Assembly: GCF_030378205.1 (NCBI RefSeq)
Contig: NZ_CP127385.1
Coordinates: 6,984,001-7,048,000, forward strand
Direction: 5' to 3'
Length of the DNA: 64,000 nt
From: Bradyrhizobium sp. NP1
Lineage (GTDB): Bacteria > Pseudomonadota > Alphaproteobacteria > Rhizobiales > Xanthobacteraceae
The translations under genes were made by a program, and so were the position numbers. The notes under the pieces are model-generated. The model made no database searches and was not told where the DNA came from. It was given only the letters and a program-made list of their open reading frames with translations. Shown one piece after another: positions 43,745 to 52,605 of the stretch (positions within the stretch are counted from its first letter, which is position 1; the number at the start of each line of letters is the position of its first letter).

Positions 43745-44473
43745 TCATGCGTCGGGCTTTGGAGCGCGAGCTGCGAAGAAGATGAAGCGCGGCGTGGTCC
43801 TGAGCGTTTCGTACGCTTCGGGGAAGAGATCGTGGGCCTGCGGAAGAGGCTGCGGTTCGCTGATCGCCTCGATGGCGAAGCCTGCGTCGGTCAGGGCGTC
43901 GACCATGGCATGCAGGGGCCGATGCCAATACCTCATCCGGATCGTGCGGCCGCCCTTCTCCCAATGGTCGGCGAATTCGTAGGTCTCGAAATAGTTCGAA
44001 CCCTGGGCCAGCACATGGTCCATGAACGGGTGATGGGTCGACATCACTAGTCGCCCTCCCGGGGCAAGCACCCGACGGAACTCAATCAATACCGGGCGCC
44101 AGTCCTGCAGGTAGTGCATGACGAGCGAGGCGAGAACGAGGTCGAACAAGCCATCTTCAAATGCGAGCCCCGCGTTCAGGTCGGCCTGCTCAAGTCGAAC
44201 GTCCGGCCCAAGCCGGTTCCTGGCTATGGCCAGTAACGCCACACTCTTGTCGATTCCAGTGACCTCGGCGCCTTTGGCGATCAGTGCAGCTGCATGCGCA
44301 CCGCCCCCGCACCCTGCGTCGAGCACACGCAGACCTGTGACGTCACCGGCCAAGGCAAGGGAGGCAGGCCGCTCGTAGAATGCGTTCCATGCGTTGCTTT
44401 CATTGTCCTCGCCGTAAGCCACAGCGAATTCGTCGTAGTTGTTGTCGGTTTCCACTCCCGATCTCCCCCACAC
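43745..44473 (-). CDS. Class I SAM-dependent methyltransferase
   Basis: The 242-residue protein contains the Rossmann-type SAM site VLDAGCGGGAHAAALIAKGAEVTGIDKS (motif I, about residues 50-77). FDLVLASLVMHYLQDWRPVLIEFRRVLAPGGRLVMSTHHPFMDH is typical of UbiE/Methyltransf_11 proteins. A C-terminal part (YWHRPLHAMVDALTDAGFAIEAISEPQP) is like that of small-molecule methyltransferases. Substrate unknown. Cytoplasmic. The first Met (MWGRSGVETDNNYDEFAV) may be preceded in use by a GTG at residue 7. It converges on cysNC. Confidence 0.85.
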   Translation of the reverse strand: MWGRSGVETDNNYDEFAVAYGEDNESNAWNAFYERPASLALAGDVTGLRVLDAGCGGGAHAAALIAKGAEVTGIDKSVALLAIARNRLGPDVRLEQADLNAGLAFEDGLFDLVLASLVMHYLQDWRPVLIEFRRVLAPGGRLVMSTHHPFMDHVLAQGSNYFETYEFADHWEKGGRTIRMRYWHRPLHAMVDALTDAGFAIEAISEPQPLPQAHDLFPEAYETLRTTPRFIFFAARAPKPDA

Positions 44474-44505
44474 AAACAGCCCAACCCTCTATCGACGAAA
44501 TCACT

Positions 44506-44608
44506 AGAGCATGTTCGGTTCTGATGAAATCAGAACCGATGCTCTAGATTCTTGTTTTGACGCGTTTTCTTCACGCGAACCGGTACCCACTTCGCTCGAA
44601 AACGCTCT
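44506..44608. repeat. Dispersed repeat, family B, copy 2
   Basis: This 103-bp element is bounded by AGAGC and GCTCT and differs from the copy at 26507-26610 at about six positions. The shared GTTTTGACGCGTTTTCTTCA stretch is identical. Its end motif CACCTCGCTCGAAAACG recurs as a short relic at 49683-49699. Confidence 0.85.
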
Positions 44609-44694
44609 AAAGCAAGGCGATCTTGGCCGTCGTCGCCGGGCTTGACCGGGCGACCCAATACTCCGGAACGTCGGCGGTCGAGCCGATGAGTCGC

Positions 44695-44764
44695 TGCGTA
44701 CCGGATGCCGCCGGAGCCTGTCATCGGGCCGCGTTTTCGCGCCGACCCGTTGGCCGGGCGTGAC
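44695..44764. repeat. Dispersed repeat, family C, copy 2
   Basis: TGCGTACCGGATGCCGCCGG...GGGCGTGAC shares GCCGGAGCCTGTCATCGGG and TTCGCGCCGACC with 29256-29328. Confidence 0.65.
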
Positions 44765-44782
44765 GCAAGGACGGACGTCCGT

Positions 44783-44862
44783 GGGCTATTTCAGCCCCTT
44801 CCTATGGCTGGGGCTTTAGGGCTAAAAGAGCGTGTTCAGCCGCCCCAGGGCGGCCCTTTTTT
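44783..44862 (+). ncRNA. Candidate attenuator leader or small RNA upstream of glcB
   Basis: GGGCT (44783-44787) can pair with AGCCC (44793-44797), or AGCCCC (44793-44798) can pair with GGGGCT (44810-44815); the two are mutually exclusive. A terminator then follows: GCCGCCC (44839-44845), loop CA, GGGCGGC (44848-44854), CC, T6. No rightward gene lies upstream, and glcB starts 57 nt after the T-run. It does not resemble the glycine riboswitch. Confidence 0.5.
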
Positions 44863-44918
44863 CTGTTTTCCGGCTGAAAACAGCGCACAACCGCCATTCC
44901 TTGCGAGAAAAGCCCCTC

Positions 44919-47081
44919 ATGAAGCGTATCGATGCCCACGGACTGAAGGTCGCCCCCGTCCTGTTCAACTTCATCGCCGACGAGGCGACGCCCAAGAGCG
45001 GAGTTTCCGCTGACGCCTTCTGGGCCGGGCTTGCCGCGATCGTCCGCGAGCTGGCCCCGCGAAACCGCGCGCTGCTCGCGCACCGCGACCAGTTGCAGGC
45101 CAGGATCGACGACTGGCACCGCGCCAACAAGGGCAAGCCGTTCGACATCAACGCCTATACGGCGTTCCTGAAGGAGATCGGCTACCTGCTGCCCGAGCCC
45201 GCGACGCGAAAGGTCGAGACTACTGACATCGACGAGGAGATCGGCAAGATCTGCGGCCCGCAGCTCGTCGTTCCCCTGACCAACGCCCGCTACGCGCTCA
45301 ACGCGGCGAACGCGCGCTGGGGCTCGCTCTACGATGCCTTCTACGGCACCGATGCGATCCCGCACGATCCGAGCGAGAGCGGAAAGGGCTACAACAAGGC
45401 GCGCGGCGACAAGGTGATCGCCAGGGCCAAGACGTTCCTGGATTCCGCCGTGCCGCTCGCGACCGGCAGCCACACCGACGTCACCTCCTACAGCGTGGTG
45501 GCGGGCCAGCTCGCGGTGAAGCTGAAGAGCGGCAACGCCACCGCGCTGAAATCGAACGCGCAGTTCGCAGGCTATGTCGGCGATGCCGCCGCGCCGTCGG
45601 CGATCCTGCTGGTCAACAACGGCCTGCATATCGAGGTCAAGATCGACCGCAAGCACGGAATCGGCAAGGACGATCCGGCCGGGGTCGCCGACATGGTGCT
45701 GGAGGCCGCGGTCTCCACCATCCTCGACATGGAGGATTCGGTTGCGACCGTCGACGCCGAGGACAAGGTCCTGGTCTATCGCAACACGCTCGGCCTGATG
45801 AACGGCACGCTGTCGGCCGATTTCGACAAGGGCGGCAAGACCGTGAAGCGGTCGATGAATGCCGATCGCGTCTACAAGACGCCCACGGGCGGCGAACTCA
45901 AGCTGCACGGCCGCAGCCTGCTGCTGGTCCGCAATGTCGGCCACCACATGTTCACCGACGCGGTTCTCGATGAAAAGGGCGAGGAGATCCCGGAGGGCAT
46001 GCTGGATGCCGCGGTCACCGGCCTGCTCGCGATCCAGGACATCAAGGGCAACACCAAGTTCGGCAACAGCCGCACCGGCTCGGTCTATATCGTCAAGCCG
46101 AAGATGCACGGCCCCGACGAGGTGAAGCTGACCTGCGACCTGTTCGAGCGCGTCGAAAAGGTGCTCGGCCTGCCGGAAAACACCCTCAAGGTCGGCATCA
46201 TGGATGAGGAGCGCCGCACCACCGTCAACCTCAAGGCCTGCATCCAGCAGGCCTCGAAGCGGATCGTCTTCATCAATACCGGCTTCCTCGACCGCACCGG
46301 CGACGAGATCCACACCTCGATGGAAGCGGGTCCGATGATCCGCAAGAACGAGATGAAGGCGCAGCCCTGGATCAAGGCCTATGAGGACTGGAACGTCGAC
46401 ATCGGCCTGATCGACGGACTGCCGGGCCACGCCCAGATCGGCAAGGGCATGTGGGCGGCGCCGGACAAGATGGCGGACATGCTGGCGCAGAAGATCGCGC
46501 ATCCGCAGGCCGGCGCCACCACGGCCTGGGTGCCGTCGCCGACGGCGGCGACGCTGCATGCGCTGCATTATCACCAGGTCAACGTGCCGGCGCGCCAGGC
46601 CGAGCTCACCAAGGCGGGTGCGCGCGCAAAGCTCTCCGACATCCTCACCATTCCGGTGTCGAAGTCGAACTGGGCGCCCGACGACGTGCGGCAGGAGATC
46701 GACAACAACTGCCAGGGCATCCTCGGCTATGTCGTGCGCTGGATCGACCAAGGCGTCGGCTGTTCCAAGGTGCCCGACATCCATGACGTCGGGCTGATGG
46801 AGGATCGCGCCACCCTGCGCATCTCGAGCCAGCACCTGGCGAACTGGCTGCACCAGGGCGTCATCACCGGGGACCAGGTGATGGAGTCGCTCAAGCGCAT
46901 GGCCGTGGTGGTCGACAAGCAGAACGCCGGCGATCCGCTGTACAAGCCGATGGCGCCGTCATTCGACGGCACGGCCTTCAAGGCGGCCTGCGACCTCGTC
47001 TTCAAGGGCCGCGAGCAGCCCAATGGCTACACCGAATACATCCTCACCGCGCGCCGCCGCGAGGCCAAGGCGGCAGGCTGA
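44919..47081 (+). CDS. glcB: Malate synthase G
   Basis: The 720-residue enzyme condenses glyoxylate with acetyl-CoA to malate, the anaplerotic step for growth on C2 compounds, fatty acids or PHB-derived acetyl-CoA. Signature regions are [85 protein letters not shown] and [23 protein letters not shown]. The length is normal for the G isoform. Start 44919 lies behind a terminator-like leader. No isocitrate lyase gene is nearby. Confidence 0.96.
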   Translation: MKRIDAHGLKVAPVLFNFIADEATPKSGVSADAFWAGLAAIVRELAPRNRALLAHRDQLQARIDDWHRANKGKPFDINAYTAFLKEIGYLLPEPATRKVETTDIDEEIGKICGPQLVVPLTNARYALNAANARWGSLYDAFYGTDAIPHDPSESGKGYNKARGDKVIARAKTFLDSAVPLATGSHTDVTSYSVVAGQLAVKLKSGNATALKSNAQFAGYVGDAAAPSAILLVNNGLHIEVKIDRKHGIGKDDPAGVADMVLEAAVSTILDMEDSVATVDAEDKVLVYRNTLGLMNGTLSADFDKGGKTVKRSMNADRVYKTPTGGELKLHGRSLLLVRNVGHHMFTDAVLDEKGEEIPEGMLDAAVTGLLAIQDIKGNTKFGNSRTGSVYIVKPKMHGPDEVKLTCDLFERVEKVLGLPENTLKVGIMDEERRTTVNLKACIQQASKRIVFINTGFLDRTGDEIHTSMEAGPMIRKNEMKAQPWIKAYEDWNVDIGLIDGLPGHAQIGKGMWAAPDKMADMLAQKIAHPQAGATTAWVPSPTAATLHALHYHQVNVPARQAELTKAGARAKLSDILTIPVSKSNWAPDDVRQEIDNNCQGILGYVVRWIDQGVGCSKVPDIHDVGLMEDRATLRISSQHLANWLHQGVITGDQVMESLKRMAVVVDKQNAGDPLYKPMAPSFDGTAFKAACDLVFKGREQPNGYTEYILTARRREAKAAG

Positions 47082-47108
47082 GGATCGGGCGACGCACCAA
47101 CACGAACG

Positions 47109-47135
47109 AAAGCCTCGGCGATCTGCCGGGGCTTT
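47109..47135 (+). terminator. Rho-independent terminator of glcB
   Basis: AAAGCCTCGGC (47109-47119) pairs with GCCGGGGCTTT (47125-47135) with one G-U, loop GATCT, followed by CCTGTTTT. It starts 28 nt after the glcB stop. Confidence 0.75.
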
Positions 47136-47147
47136 CCTGTTTTCGCT

Positions 47148-47232
47148 GTCATTCCGGGGCGATGCGTAGCATCGAACTATGGTGCGCAATTGCGCACCTG
47201 TGGTCTGGTCCTTCGGACCGTCCCGGAATGAC
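47148..47232. repeat. Dispersed palindromic repeat, family A, copy 2
   Basis: This 85-bp element is bounded by GTCATTCCGG and CCGGAATGAC. It contains GATGCGTAGCATC, GGTGCGCAATTGCGCACC and a GGTCC..GGACC hairpin. It lies in the convergent gap between glcB and the small membrane protein gene. Confidence 0.8.
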
Positions 47233-47237
47233 CCTCG

Positions 47238-47393
47238 CTAGAACACCGCGATGAGTTTCAAGAGCGAGATCACGCCGAGGATGATGACGATCACGCGGCA
47301 GATCTGCTTGGCGCGGCCATCGATCGGCAGCAAATTGATCAGATAAAGAATGAGAATGACGACAAGAAACGTGATGAGTGCACTGACGAGCAT
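47238..47393 (-). CDS. Small membrane protein, Thivi_2564-like (51 residues)
   Basis: The ORF is short but convincing: ATG 47393, stop 47238, 51 residues with two membrane helices (MLVSALITFLVVILILYLIN and ICRVIVIILGVISLLKLIAVF) joined by a LLPIDGRAKQ loop. This LPIDG..KQI.RVIVII pattern matches the Thivi_2564 family of tiny membrane proteins. AAGGGGG lies just upstream. An exact EcfG promoter (47443-47468) sits about 50 nt before the start, so it is likely a general stress gene. Function unknown. Confidence 0.8.
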   Translation of the reverse strand: MLVSALITFLVVILILYLINLLPIDGRAKQICRVIVIILGVISLLKLIAVF

Positions 47394-47429
47394 CGAGAGC
47401 CCCCTTTGGCAGCATCGAGAACCGCGCTG

Positions 47430-47444
47430 TTAATGGTCCCTTAA
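47430..47444. promoter_or_regulatory. Perfect CtrA-type box
   Basis: TTAA-N7-TTAA (47430-47433, 47441-47444), preceded by G and followed by C, fits the full CtrA consensus. It lies between the divergent small membrane protein gene and the chemoreceptor gene, and overlaps the EcfG -10 on the other strand. Confidence 0.5.
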
Positions 47445-47468
47445 CGCCGGGCCATCGCTCCTTGTTCC
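47443..47468 (-). promoter_or_regulatory. EcfG promoter, exact consensus, for the small membrane protein gene
   Basis: Reading leftward, GGAAC (47468-47464), 17 nt, CGTT (47446-47443). It ends 50 nt before the ATG at 47393. Confidence 0.65.
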
Positions 47469-47589
47469 GCGCGCGGAACCCCTTCAGTCTGCTCGATTCG
47501 TAGCCAACGTCGGTATTTTTACGGCCGCCTATCCCCCGGAATCTTAACCATTCTTCGGCGAAATGGCTCCCGCTTTGGGGGGCTCGTCC

Positions 47590-49680
47590 ATGCTGAATCG
47601 TCTGACCGTATCTGCGCTGCTGAAAACCGTGATCCTGGCGACTGCCGTCTGTGTGGTCGCCGCCTTTTCGCTGAGCGCCTGGAATTCCTGGACACGCCTG
47701 CAGGAAACCGGCCGCATGGTGCTGATCGCGGACGTCTCGGCAAGCATGTTCAGGGCGATGCACAACCTTCGCACCGACCGTTCGACCGCGGGGCGGCTGA
47801 TCAATACCGAGCCACCGGTCGATAGCGCGACCAACACCTATCTGCGCGGCATCCGCGACGCGGAAATGCCGGCCATGGCCCACGCCATCGAAACGCTCCC
47901 TGCCCTCGGCTATGCCGGGCAGCCACAGCTCGCCGAGCTCGACCGCCAGTACAAGGCCCTCAGCGGCCTGCACAAGGAATTCAACGAGGCGATGGACAAG
48001 CCGAAGGCGGCGCGCCGCCCGACGCTTGGAAAGGAATACGCGGATACGACCAGCGCGCTGCTCGATACGCTGGACAGGATGTCGGGCGCGCTTGCTGCCG
48101 ACGTCAATCACCAGGACCCCACCATCGACCAGCTGCTCGCGATCAAGCAGATCGGCTGGCTGCTGCGCAACACCGCGGGCGAGTGCTCCGCGCTGATATC
48201 GGGCCTGATCGCGAGCGGCAAGGCCACCGCGGAGAACCGGCAGACCTACACGAGGCTGATCGGCGGCATCGACGCCGCCTGGGCCGCGCTGCAGCTCACC
48301 GCGTCGGGCATGCAGCTTCCGCCGGCACTGTCCGCCGCGATCGCAGCCAACAAGACCGCCTATTTCGATCCGCAATATGTCGAGCTGCGCGACCGGCTGA
48401 TGAACGCGCTGGTCAACGGCGAGAAGCCGGAGCTGACCGCCAACCAGTGGAGCCCGATCACCGTCGGTCGGCTGGCGGCCGCGGTCGGCGTCGCCGAAGC
48501 CGCGCTCGACGCCGCCAAGGAGCATGCCTCGAACCTGCGTTCGGCGGCACAACGCGCGCTGACGCTGCAGCTCACGCTGCTGCTTGCCTCGATCGCGCTG
48601 GCCGCGGGCGCCATGGTGGCGATCAGCCGCCGCGTCATCGCTCCCCTCCACACGATCCGCGATGCCATGCTGAAAGTGGCGGCAGGCGACCTTTCGGTCG
48701 ACACCGGCTATGGGGCGCGCGGCGACGAGATCGGAGCGCTGGCAGGCGCCCTGGAAACCTTCAAGCAGCAGGCAACCGACAAGCTCCGGATCGAGGCGCA
48801 GGAGCGTGAGCGCAACGCCGGCGCGGCGACGCGCCAGCGCGCCATCGAGACCTATGTCGGCGATTTCGAGGGCGCGGTGCAGCAGACGCTGCGCCAGCTC
48901 GGCGAGGCGTCCGGCCAGATGCGCTCCACCTCGACGGAACTCTCGACGGTGTCGCGGCGGACCAATGAGCGCGTCGAAGTCGCCCAGAAGGCCTCGGGCG
49001 AGGCGGCGACCAGCGTGGACAGCGTGGCGGCGGCGTCGGAGGAGCTCTCCGCTTCGATCAACGACATCAGCCAGCAGGCGGCGCATGCCGCGGGGATCGC
49101 GAGCCGCGCCGTCAACCAGGCGCGCGAGACCGACGGCACGGTGCAGGGCCTCGCCAAATCTGCCGGACGGATCGGCGAAGTGGTCGGGCTGATCAACAGC
49201 ATCGCCGCACAGACCAACCTGCTCGCGCTCAATGCGACCATCGAGGCCGCGCGCGCCGGCGAAGCCGGCCGCGGCTTTGCCGTGGTCGCCTCCGAGGTCA
49301 AATCGCTGGCCAGCCAGACCGCGAAGGCGACCGACGAGATCTCCGAGCAGATCGCCGACATCCAGAAGGTCGCCAACGATGCGGTCGACGCCATCAAGGG
49401 CATCGGCAGCATCATCGGCGAGGTCAATGAGGTTGCGACCGCGATCGCGGCCGCCGTCCAGGAACAGGGCGCCGCGACCCAGGAGATCACGCGCTCAACG
49501 CAATTCGCCGCGCATGGCACCAAGAACGTCACCGAGAACATCACCGGCGTCAGGGCCGATGCCGATACGGCGGCCGCCGCCGCCGACAACGTCAAGCTCG
49601 CTTCCGAGACGCTGGAAATCCAGAGCGAGCAGCTTGGCCGCCAGGTCACCGACTTCCTCGGCAAGATCCGCGCCGCCTGA
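47590..49680 (+). CDS. Methyl-accepting chemotaxis protein
   Basis: The 696-residue chemoreceptor starts at ATG 47590, after GGGGG. TM1 ([22 protein letters not shown], about 9-30) is followed by a long helical periplasmic sensor (about 30-330), TM2 ([18 protein letters not shown], near 330-348) and HAMP ([24 protein letters not shown]). The signalling domain tip is [40 protein letters not shown], the highly conserved MCP hairpin. The ligand is unknown. No che genes are adjacent. A CtrA-type box lies in its upstream region, in keeping with CtrA control of motility genes in this class. Confidence 0.93.
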   Translation: MLNRLTVSALLKTVILATAVCVVAAFSLSAWNSWTRLQETGRMVLIADVSASMFRAMHNLRTDRSTAGRLINTEPPVDSATNTYLRGIRDAEMPAMAHAIETLPALGYAGQPQLAELDRQYKALSGLHKEFNEAMDKPKAARRPTLGKEYADTTSALLDTLDRMSGALAADVNHQDPTIDQLLAIKQIGWLLRNTAGECSALISGLIASGKATAENRQTYTRLIGGIDAAWAALQLTASGMQLPPALSAAIAANKTAYFDPQYVELRDRLMNALVNGEKPELTANQWSPITVGRLAAAVGVAEAALDAAKEHASNLRSAAQRALTLQLTLLLASIALAAGAMVAISRRVIAPLHTIRDAMLKVAAGDLSVDTGYGARGDEIGALAGALETFKQQATDKLRIEAQERERNAGAATRQRAIETYVGDFEGAVQQTLRQLGEASGQMRSTSTELSTVSRRTNERVEVAQKASGEAATSVDSVAAASEELSASINDISQQAAHAAGIASRAVNQARETDGTVQGLAKSAGRIGEVVGLINSIAAQTNLLALNATIEAARAGEAGRGFAVVASEVKSLASQTAKATDEISEQIADIQKVANDAVDAIKGIGSIIGEVNEVATAIAAAVQEQGAATQEITRSTQFAAHGTKNVTENITGVRADADTAAAAADNVKLASETLEIQSEQLGRQVTDFLGKIRAA

Positions 49681-49702
49681 TCCACCTCGCTCGAAAACGT
49701 CG

Positions 49703-49726
49703 ATGGCCGGGACGATGCCCGGCCAT
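49703..49726. repeat. Short palindromic repeat (ATGGCCGGG/CCCGGCCAT)
   Basis: A perfect 9-bp inverted repeat around ACGATG, between the convergent chemoreceptor and DUF2865 genes. Just left of it (49683-49699) is a short relic of the family B repeat end. Confidence 0.6.
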
Positions 49727-49752
49727 GACGAAGATCTGTCGACCGGCGAACG

Positions 49753-50394
49753 CTACTCGCGCGCCACGACCGGCACGTGCTGATACCTGGCGCGCAGGCG
49801 TTCCGGCGCCGGCGAGAAGTTCATCGCCGCGCCACGGCGGTCGGCGCGTCCATTGGCGACCACGAGGCCGTTGGGCCCGACGACAATGTCGCCCTTGCGC
49901 AAGGTCGGGTCCCTTTCGACGTCGATCTTGGCAAGCCCGACCGGGTCCTTGCCGTTGCAGGTGCAGCCCGCGACGATCTCGTTGCGGTAACGGAAGGCGT
50001 TCGGCAGCTCCGAATAGGGCTCGCCTTGCTCGGTCGCTGCTTCGTCAATGCTGCTGCCATAGACCAGCCTGGTCTCGGCGGCCGGACAGAATGAATTGCA
50101 GGACGCGGCCTTGCTCTTGTCGTCCGGGCCCGTAACCGGGAAATAGCGGCCGTCGCAGCCCCGCACGCAGAAGGCCTGGCCGCCGCCATAGCTGGCGCGG
50201 GGGCGCTGCGCTTCGTATCGCTCGCCGCCACCACCAAACGGCAGCACGATCCGCGGCGGTGCGCGCGGAGGGCCGCCGAACCCGCCGAACAGGTTCGAGA
50301 AGAAGTCCTGGGCCTGCGCGGGCGCGAGCCAGGCGGCGCACAGCGCCATGCCGGCGCCGAGCGCCAGAACTCCGAGCGGTCTTCTGAGCATCAT
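49753..50394 (-). CDS. DUF2865 exported protein
   Basis: The 213-residue protein has a signal peptide (LGVLALGAGMALCAAWLAPAQAQ) then a Gly/Pro-rich stretch. The DUF2865 core has paired cysteines: AFCVRGCDGRYFPV, AASCNSFCPAAETRLVYGSSID and EIVAGCTCNGKDPVGLA. The cysteines suggest periplasmic disulfides or a metal site. GGAGG lies before the tandem ATGATG start. It follows the L,D-transpeptidase gene by 16 nt and is probably co-transcribed with it from the EcfG promoter upstream. Function unknown, probably envelope-related. Confidence 0.85.
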   Translation of the reverse strand: MMLRRPLGVLALGAGMALCAAWLAPAQAQDFFSNLFGGFGGPPRAPPRIVLPFGGGGERYEAQRPRASYGGGQAFCVRGCDGRYFPVTGPDDKSKAASCNSFCPAAETRLVYGSSIDEAATEQGEPYSELPNAFRYRNEIVAGCTCNGKDPVGLAKIDVERDPTLRKGDIVVGPNGLVVANGRADRRGAAMNFSPAPERLRARYQHVPVVARE

Positions 50395-50410
50395 GACCTC
50401 CGAAAAAACC

Positions 50411-51184
50411 TCAATCGACCGCGGAGACCGGGATGGTCATGGCCTGGCGGCCGGAGGACAGCGTCGTCACCGCGGGACGTGACGCGCCGGGCGTCGGCCG
50501 CAGCGTGCCCCGCGCTTCGAGCGGCGCGCGCTTCGGCAGCACCACGACTTTGGTGCCGATATTGACCCGGTTGAACAGGTCAGTGACGTCCTCGTTGGTC
50601 ATGCGGATGCAGCCGGAGGAGACGAACTTTCCGATCGTCGAGGGGTCGTTGGTGCCGTGGATGCGATACTCGCTCGAGCCGAGATACATCGCCCGTGCCC
50701 CGAGCGGGTTGCCGGGGCCGCCGGCGATGAAGCGCGGCAGATAGGGCTGGCGCGCGATCATCTCGGACGGCGGATACCAGTCCGGCCATTCGGCCTTGCG
50801 GCTGACGGTCTGCACGCCGGACCAGGTAAAGCCCTGGCGGCCGACGCCGACGCCATAGCGGACCGCGCGGCCGCCGCCGAGCACGTAATAGAGCACGGTG
50901 TTGCCGGTATCGATGATGACGGTGCCGGGCCCCTCGCGGGAATCGAGGCTCACGATGGCGCGACGGAGCCGCTCCGGGAGCACGCGCGCTTCATCCGCGG
51001 GCGCCGGCTGCGCCGTCACATAGCCCCGGTCATGCGGGAAGCTGCCGGGCTGCGCCGGCGCATAACCGAGCGCCTGTGCCTGCGCGCCGGTCGAAAGGGC
51101 GCAAGCCGACAGCAACGCGCCGGCGAACAAGAGAGCACGCGCGCTGCGCGGCACGCAGCGCCTGGCTGGATCGATCTGTGTCAT
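50411..51184 (-). CDS. L,D-transpeptidase (YkuD domain)
   Basis: The 257-residue exported enzyme would form 3-3 peptidoglycan cross-links or attach proteins to peptidoglycan. The start at 51184 has GGGGCAG upstream; 51196 is an alternative. A signal peptide (ALLFAGALLSACALSTGAQAQA) precedes the YkuD domain with VIIDTGNTVLYYVLGGGRAVRYGVGVG and the catalytic motif HGTNDPSTIGKFVSSGCIRMTNEDVTDLF (His, Ser and Cys present). An exact EcfG promoter lies 50-70 nt upstream. Its operon partner is the DUF2865 gene. Confidence 0.92.
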   Translation of the reverse strand: MTQIDPARRCVPRSARALLFAGALLSACALSTGAQAQALGYAPAQPGSFPHDRGYVTAQPAPADEARVLPERLRRAIVSLDSREGPGTVIIDTGNTVLYYVLGGGRAVRYGVGVGRQGFTWSGVQTVSRKAEWPDWYPPSEMIARQPYLPRFIAGGPGNPLGARAMYLGSSEYRIHGTNDPSTIGKFVSSGCIRMTNEDVTDLFNRVNIGTKVVVLPKRAPLEARGTLRPTPGASRPAVTTLSSGRQAMTIPVSAVD

Positions 51185-51230
51185 GGGCTGCCCCATCGGG
51201 TACGCATCGTGGTGATGCTCTGCGGTGGGA

Positions 51231-51256
51231 AACGCCCAGCCAGGGCCCGCGGTTCC
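51231..51256 (-). promoter_or_regulatory. EcfG promoter, exact consensus, for the L,D-transpeptidase gene
   Basis: Reading leftward, GGAAC (51256-51252), 17 nt, CGTT (51234-51231). The start codon lies about 47 nt downstream. Confidence 0.68.
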
Positions 51257-51314
51257 ACCTCGGGCGCGGCACTTCCGCCACTGTCAAGCACAAGCGGGTT
51301 CACGAGCCCGCGAT

Positions 51315-51339
51315 GGAACCTTGCGTCGGCAGGACCGTT
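51315..51339 (+). promoter_or_regulatory. EcfG promoter, exact consensus, for the AI-2E permease gene
   Basis: GGAAC (51315-51319), 16 nt, CGTT (51336-51339). It is back to back with the promoter at 51231-51256 and 74 nt before the GTG start. Confidence 0.68.
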
Positions 51340-51413
51340 GAGGCCACAGAGTTCGGCTCGCGGAAGCGATTTCGCGACAGCGAATGTGCTCGCTCCGTCG
51401 CGGGGAAAATCAC

Positions 51414-52520
51414 GTGCGCGTCCTTCCGAGTGAACGAGTGCTGTCCAACGGGTCGGAAGGGACGCCGCTACCGGACAGCGCTGGCGAGCAGCCACCCCTG
51501 ATCCGCCGCACCGAGCTGGTCGCAACGGCCCTGGTCGGCCTGCTCATCATCAGCATCATCGCGGTTCTCTATTTCGCCAAGGCATTCTTCCTGCCCGTCG
51601 TGCTGGCGTTCGTGGTCGGCACCATGCTGTCGCCGGTCGCAAGCTTTCTCGAGCGCTACCGCATTCCGCGCTCGATCGCTGCGCTCGCCGTCGTCATCAC
51701 GGTCGCGGCCGGCGCGGCGTTCATGGTGGCACTGATCTCATCGACCCTGATGGAATGGAGCACGCGGCTGCCGGAGCTCGCGGCACGGCTGAAGGACAAG
51801 CTGCATGTGTTCGACCGCCTGCTCGCGCTCTGGCAGGAGCTGCAGACCATGGTTGGCGGCGGCACGGACACGCAGGCGTTGGGAATGCCGAAGGTCGAAT
51901 GGGTTCAACCGACGCTGGAATTCGTCTCGCCGACCTTCACCGAATTCCTGCTGTTCTTCGCGACGCTGGTGCTGTTCATCGCAAGCTGGCGCGACCTGCG
52001 GCGGGCGCTGATCATGAACTTCGGCGACCACGACGCGCGACTGCGCACCTTGCGCATCCTCAACGAGATCGAGGTGCATCTCGGCAACTATCTGCTGACC
52101 GTGACCATCATCAATATCGGCATCGGCATCGCCACCGGGATCGTCTGCGCGCTCACCCACATGCCCAGTCCGGGCGGACTGGGCGCGCTGGCCGCGACCT
52201 TGAACTTCATTCCGATCATCGGACCGGTCGCGATGTTCGTGGTCCTGCTCCTGGTCGGCGTGCTGTCGCTGCCGACGCTGGGCAGCGGCGTGATGGCGGC
52301 GGTGGCGTTCACCGGCATCGCTTTCCTGGAAGGGCATTTCATCACGCCGACCATCATCGGCCGCCGCCTCTCGCTCAACGCCCTCGCGGTGTTCCTGATG
52401 CTGGCGTTCTGGACCTGGATGTGGGGACCGATGGGCGCGTTCCTGTCGTCGCCGCTCCTGATCGTCGCGCTGATCGTCAAGGAACATCTGGTGCCGGTCA
52501 ATTCGCCGCAGCTGCCGTGA
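51414..52520 (+). CDS. AI-2E family transporter (PerM-like permease)
   Basis: The product is 368 residues from GTG 51414 (GGGGAAAA upstream) or 378 from ATG 51384. It has about eight helices: paired N-terminal helices LVATALVGLLIISIIAVLYFAKAFFLPVVLAFVVGTML, a soluble helical region, then C-terminal helices with FIPIIGPVAMFVVLLLVGVLSLP and EGHFITPTIIGRRLSLNALAVFLMLAFWTWMWG, the AI-2E/PerM family signature. The family includes AI-2 exporters and Na+/H+ antiporters, so the substrate is open. The exact EcfG promoter suggests stress induction. Confidence 0.87.
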   Translation: MRVLPSERVLSNGSEGTPLPDSAGEQPPLIRRTELVATALVGLLIISIIAVLYFAKAFFLPVVLAFVVGTMLSPVASFLERYRIPRSIAALAVVITVAAGAAFMVALISSTLMEWSTRLPELAARLKDKLHVFDRLLALWQELQTMVGGGTDTQALGMPKVEWVQPTLEFVSPTFTEFLLFFATLVLFIASWRDLRRALIMNFGDHDARLRTLRILNEIEVHLGNYLLTVTIINIGIGIATGIVCALTHMPSPGGLGALAATLNFIPIIGPVAMFVVLLLVGVLSLPTLGSGVMAAVAFTGIAFLEGHFITPTIIGRRLSLNALAVFLMLAFWTWMWGPMGAFLSSPLLIVALIVKEHLVPVNSPQLP

Positions 52521-52540
52521 CGCGCGCGGGTTTCCGCGGA

Positions 52541-52565
52541 GGAACTTCGGCTGCGACGGCGCGTT
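52541..52565 (+). promoter_or_regulatory. EcfG promoter, exact consensus, for the DUF883-like operon
   Basis: GGAAC (52541-52545), 16 nt, CGTT (52562-52565), followed by T. It ends about 40 nt before the ATG at 52606, the ideal distance. Confidence 0.7.
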
Positions 52566-52605
52566 TCTTCCATTAACGCGAATTGAGCGCATGGGAGTGC
52601 TTTTG

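Larger units (their letters stand above)
44474..44918. other. 445-bp gene-free interval with two repeats and a leader/terminator
   Basis: No gene is supported. From left to right it holds repeat B2 (44506-44608), repeat C2 (44695-44764) and a structured rightward leader ending in a terminator hairpin (44783-44862), just before glcB. Confidence 0.7.

Noticed and set aside
44783..44862. Glycine riboswitch upstream of glcB
   Set aside because: I looked for the conserved glycine aptamer elements (for example the CCGAAGG and CUCUCAGG blocks) and they are absent.
44802..46853. Leftward 683-codon ORF opposite glcB
   Set aside because: Shadow frame of malate synthase G; the sense protein has full-length homologous motifs.
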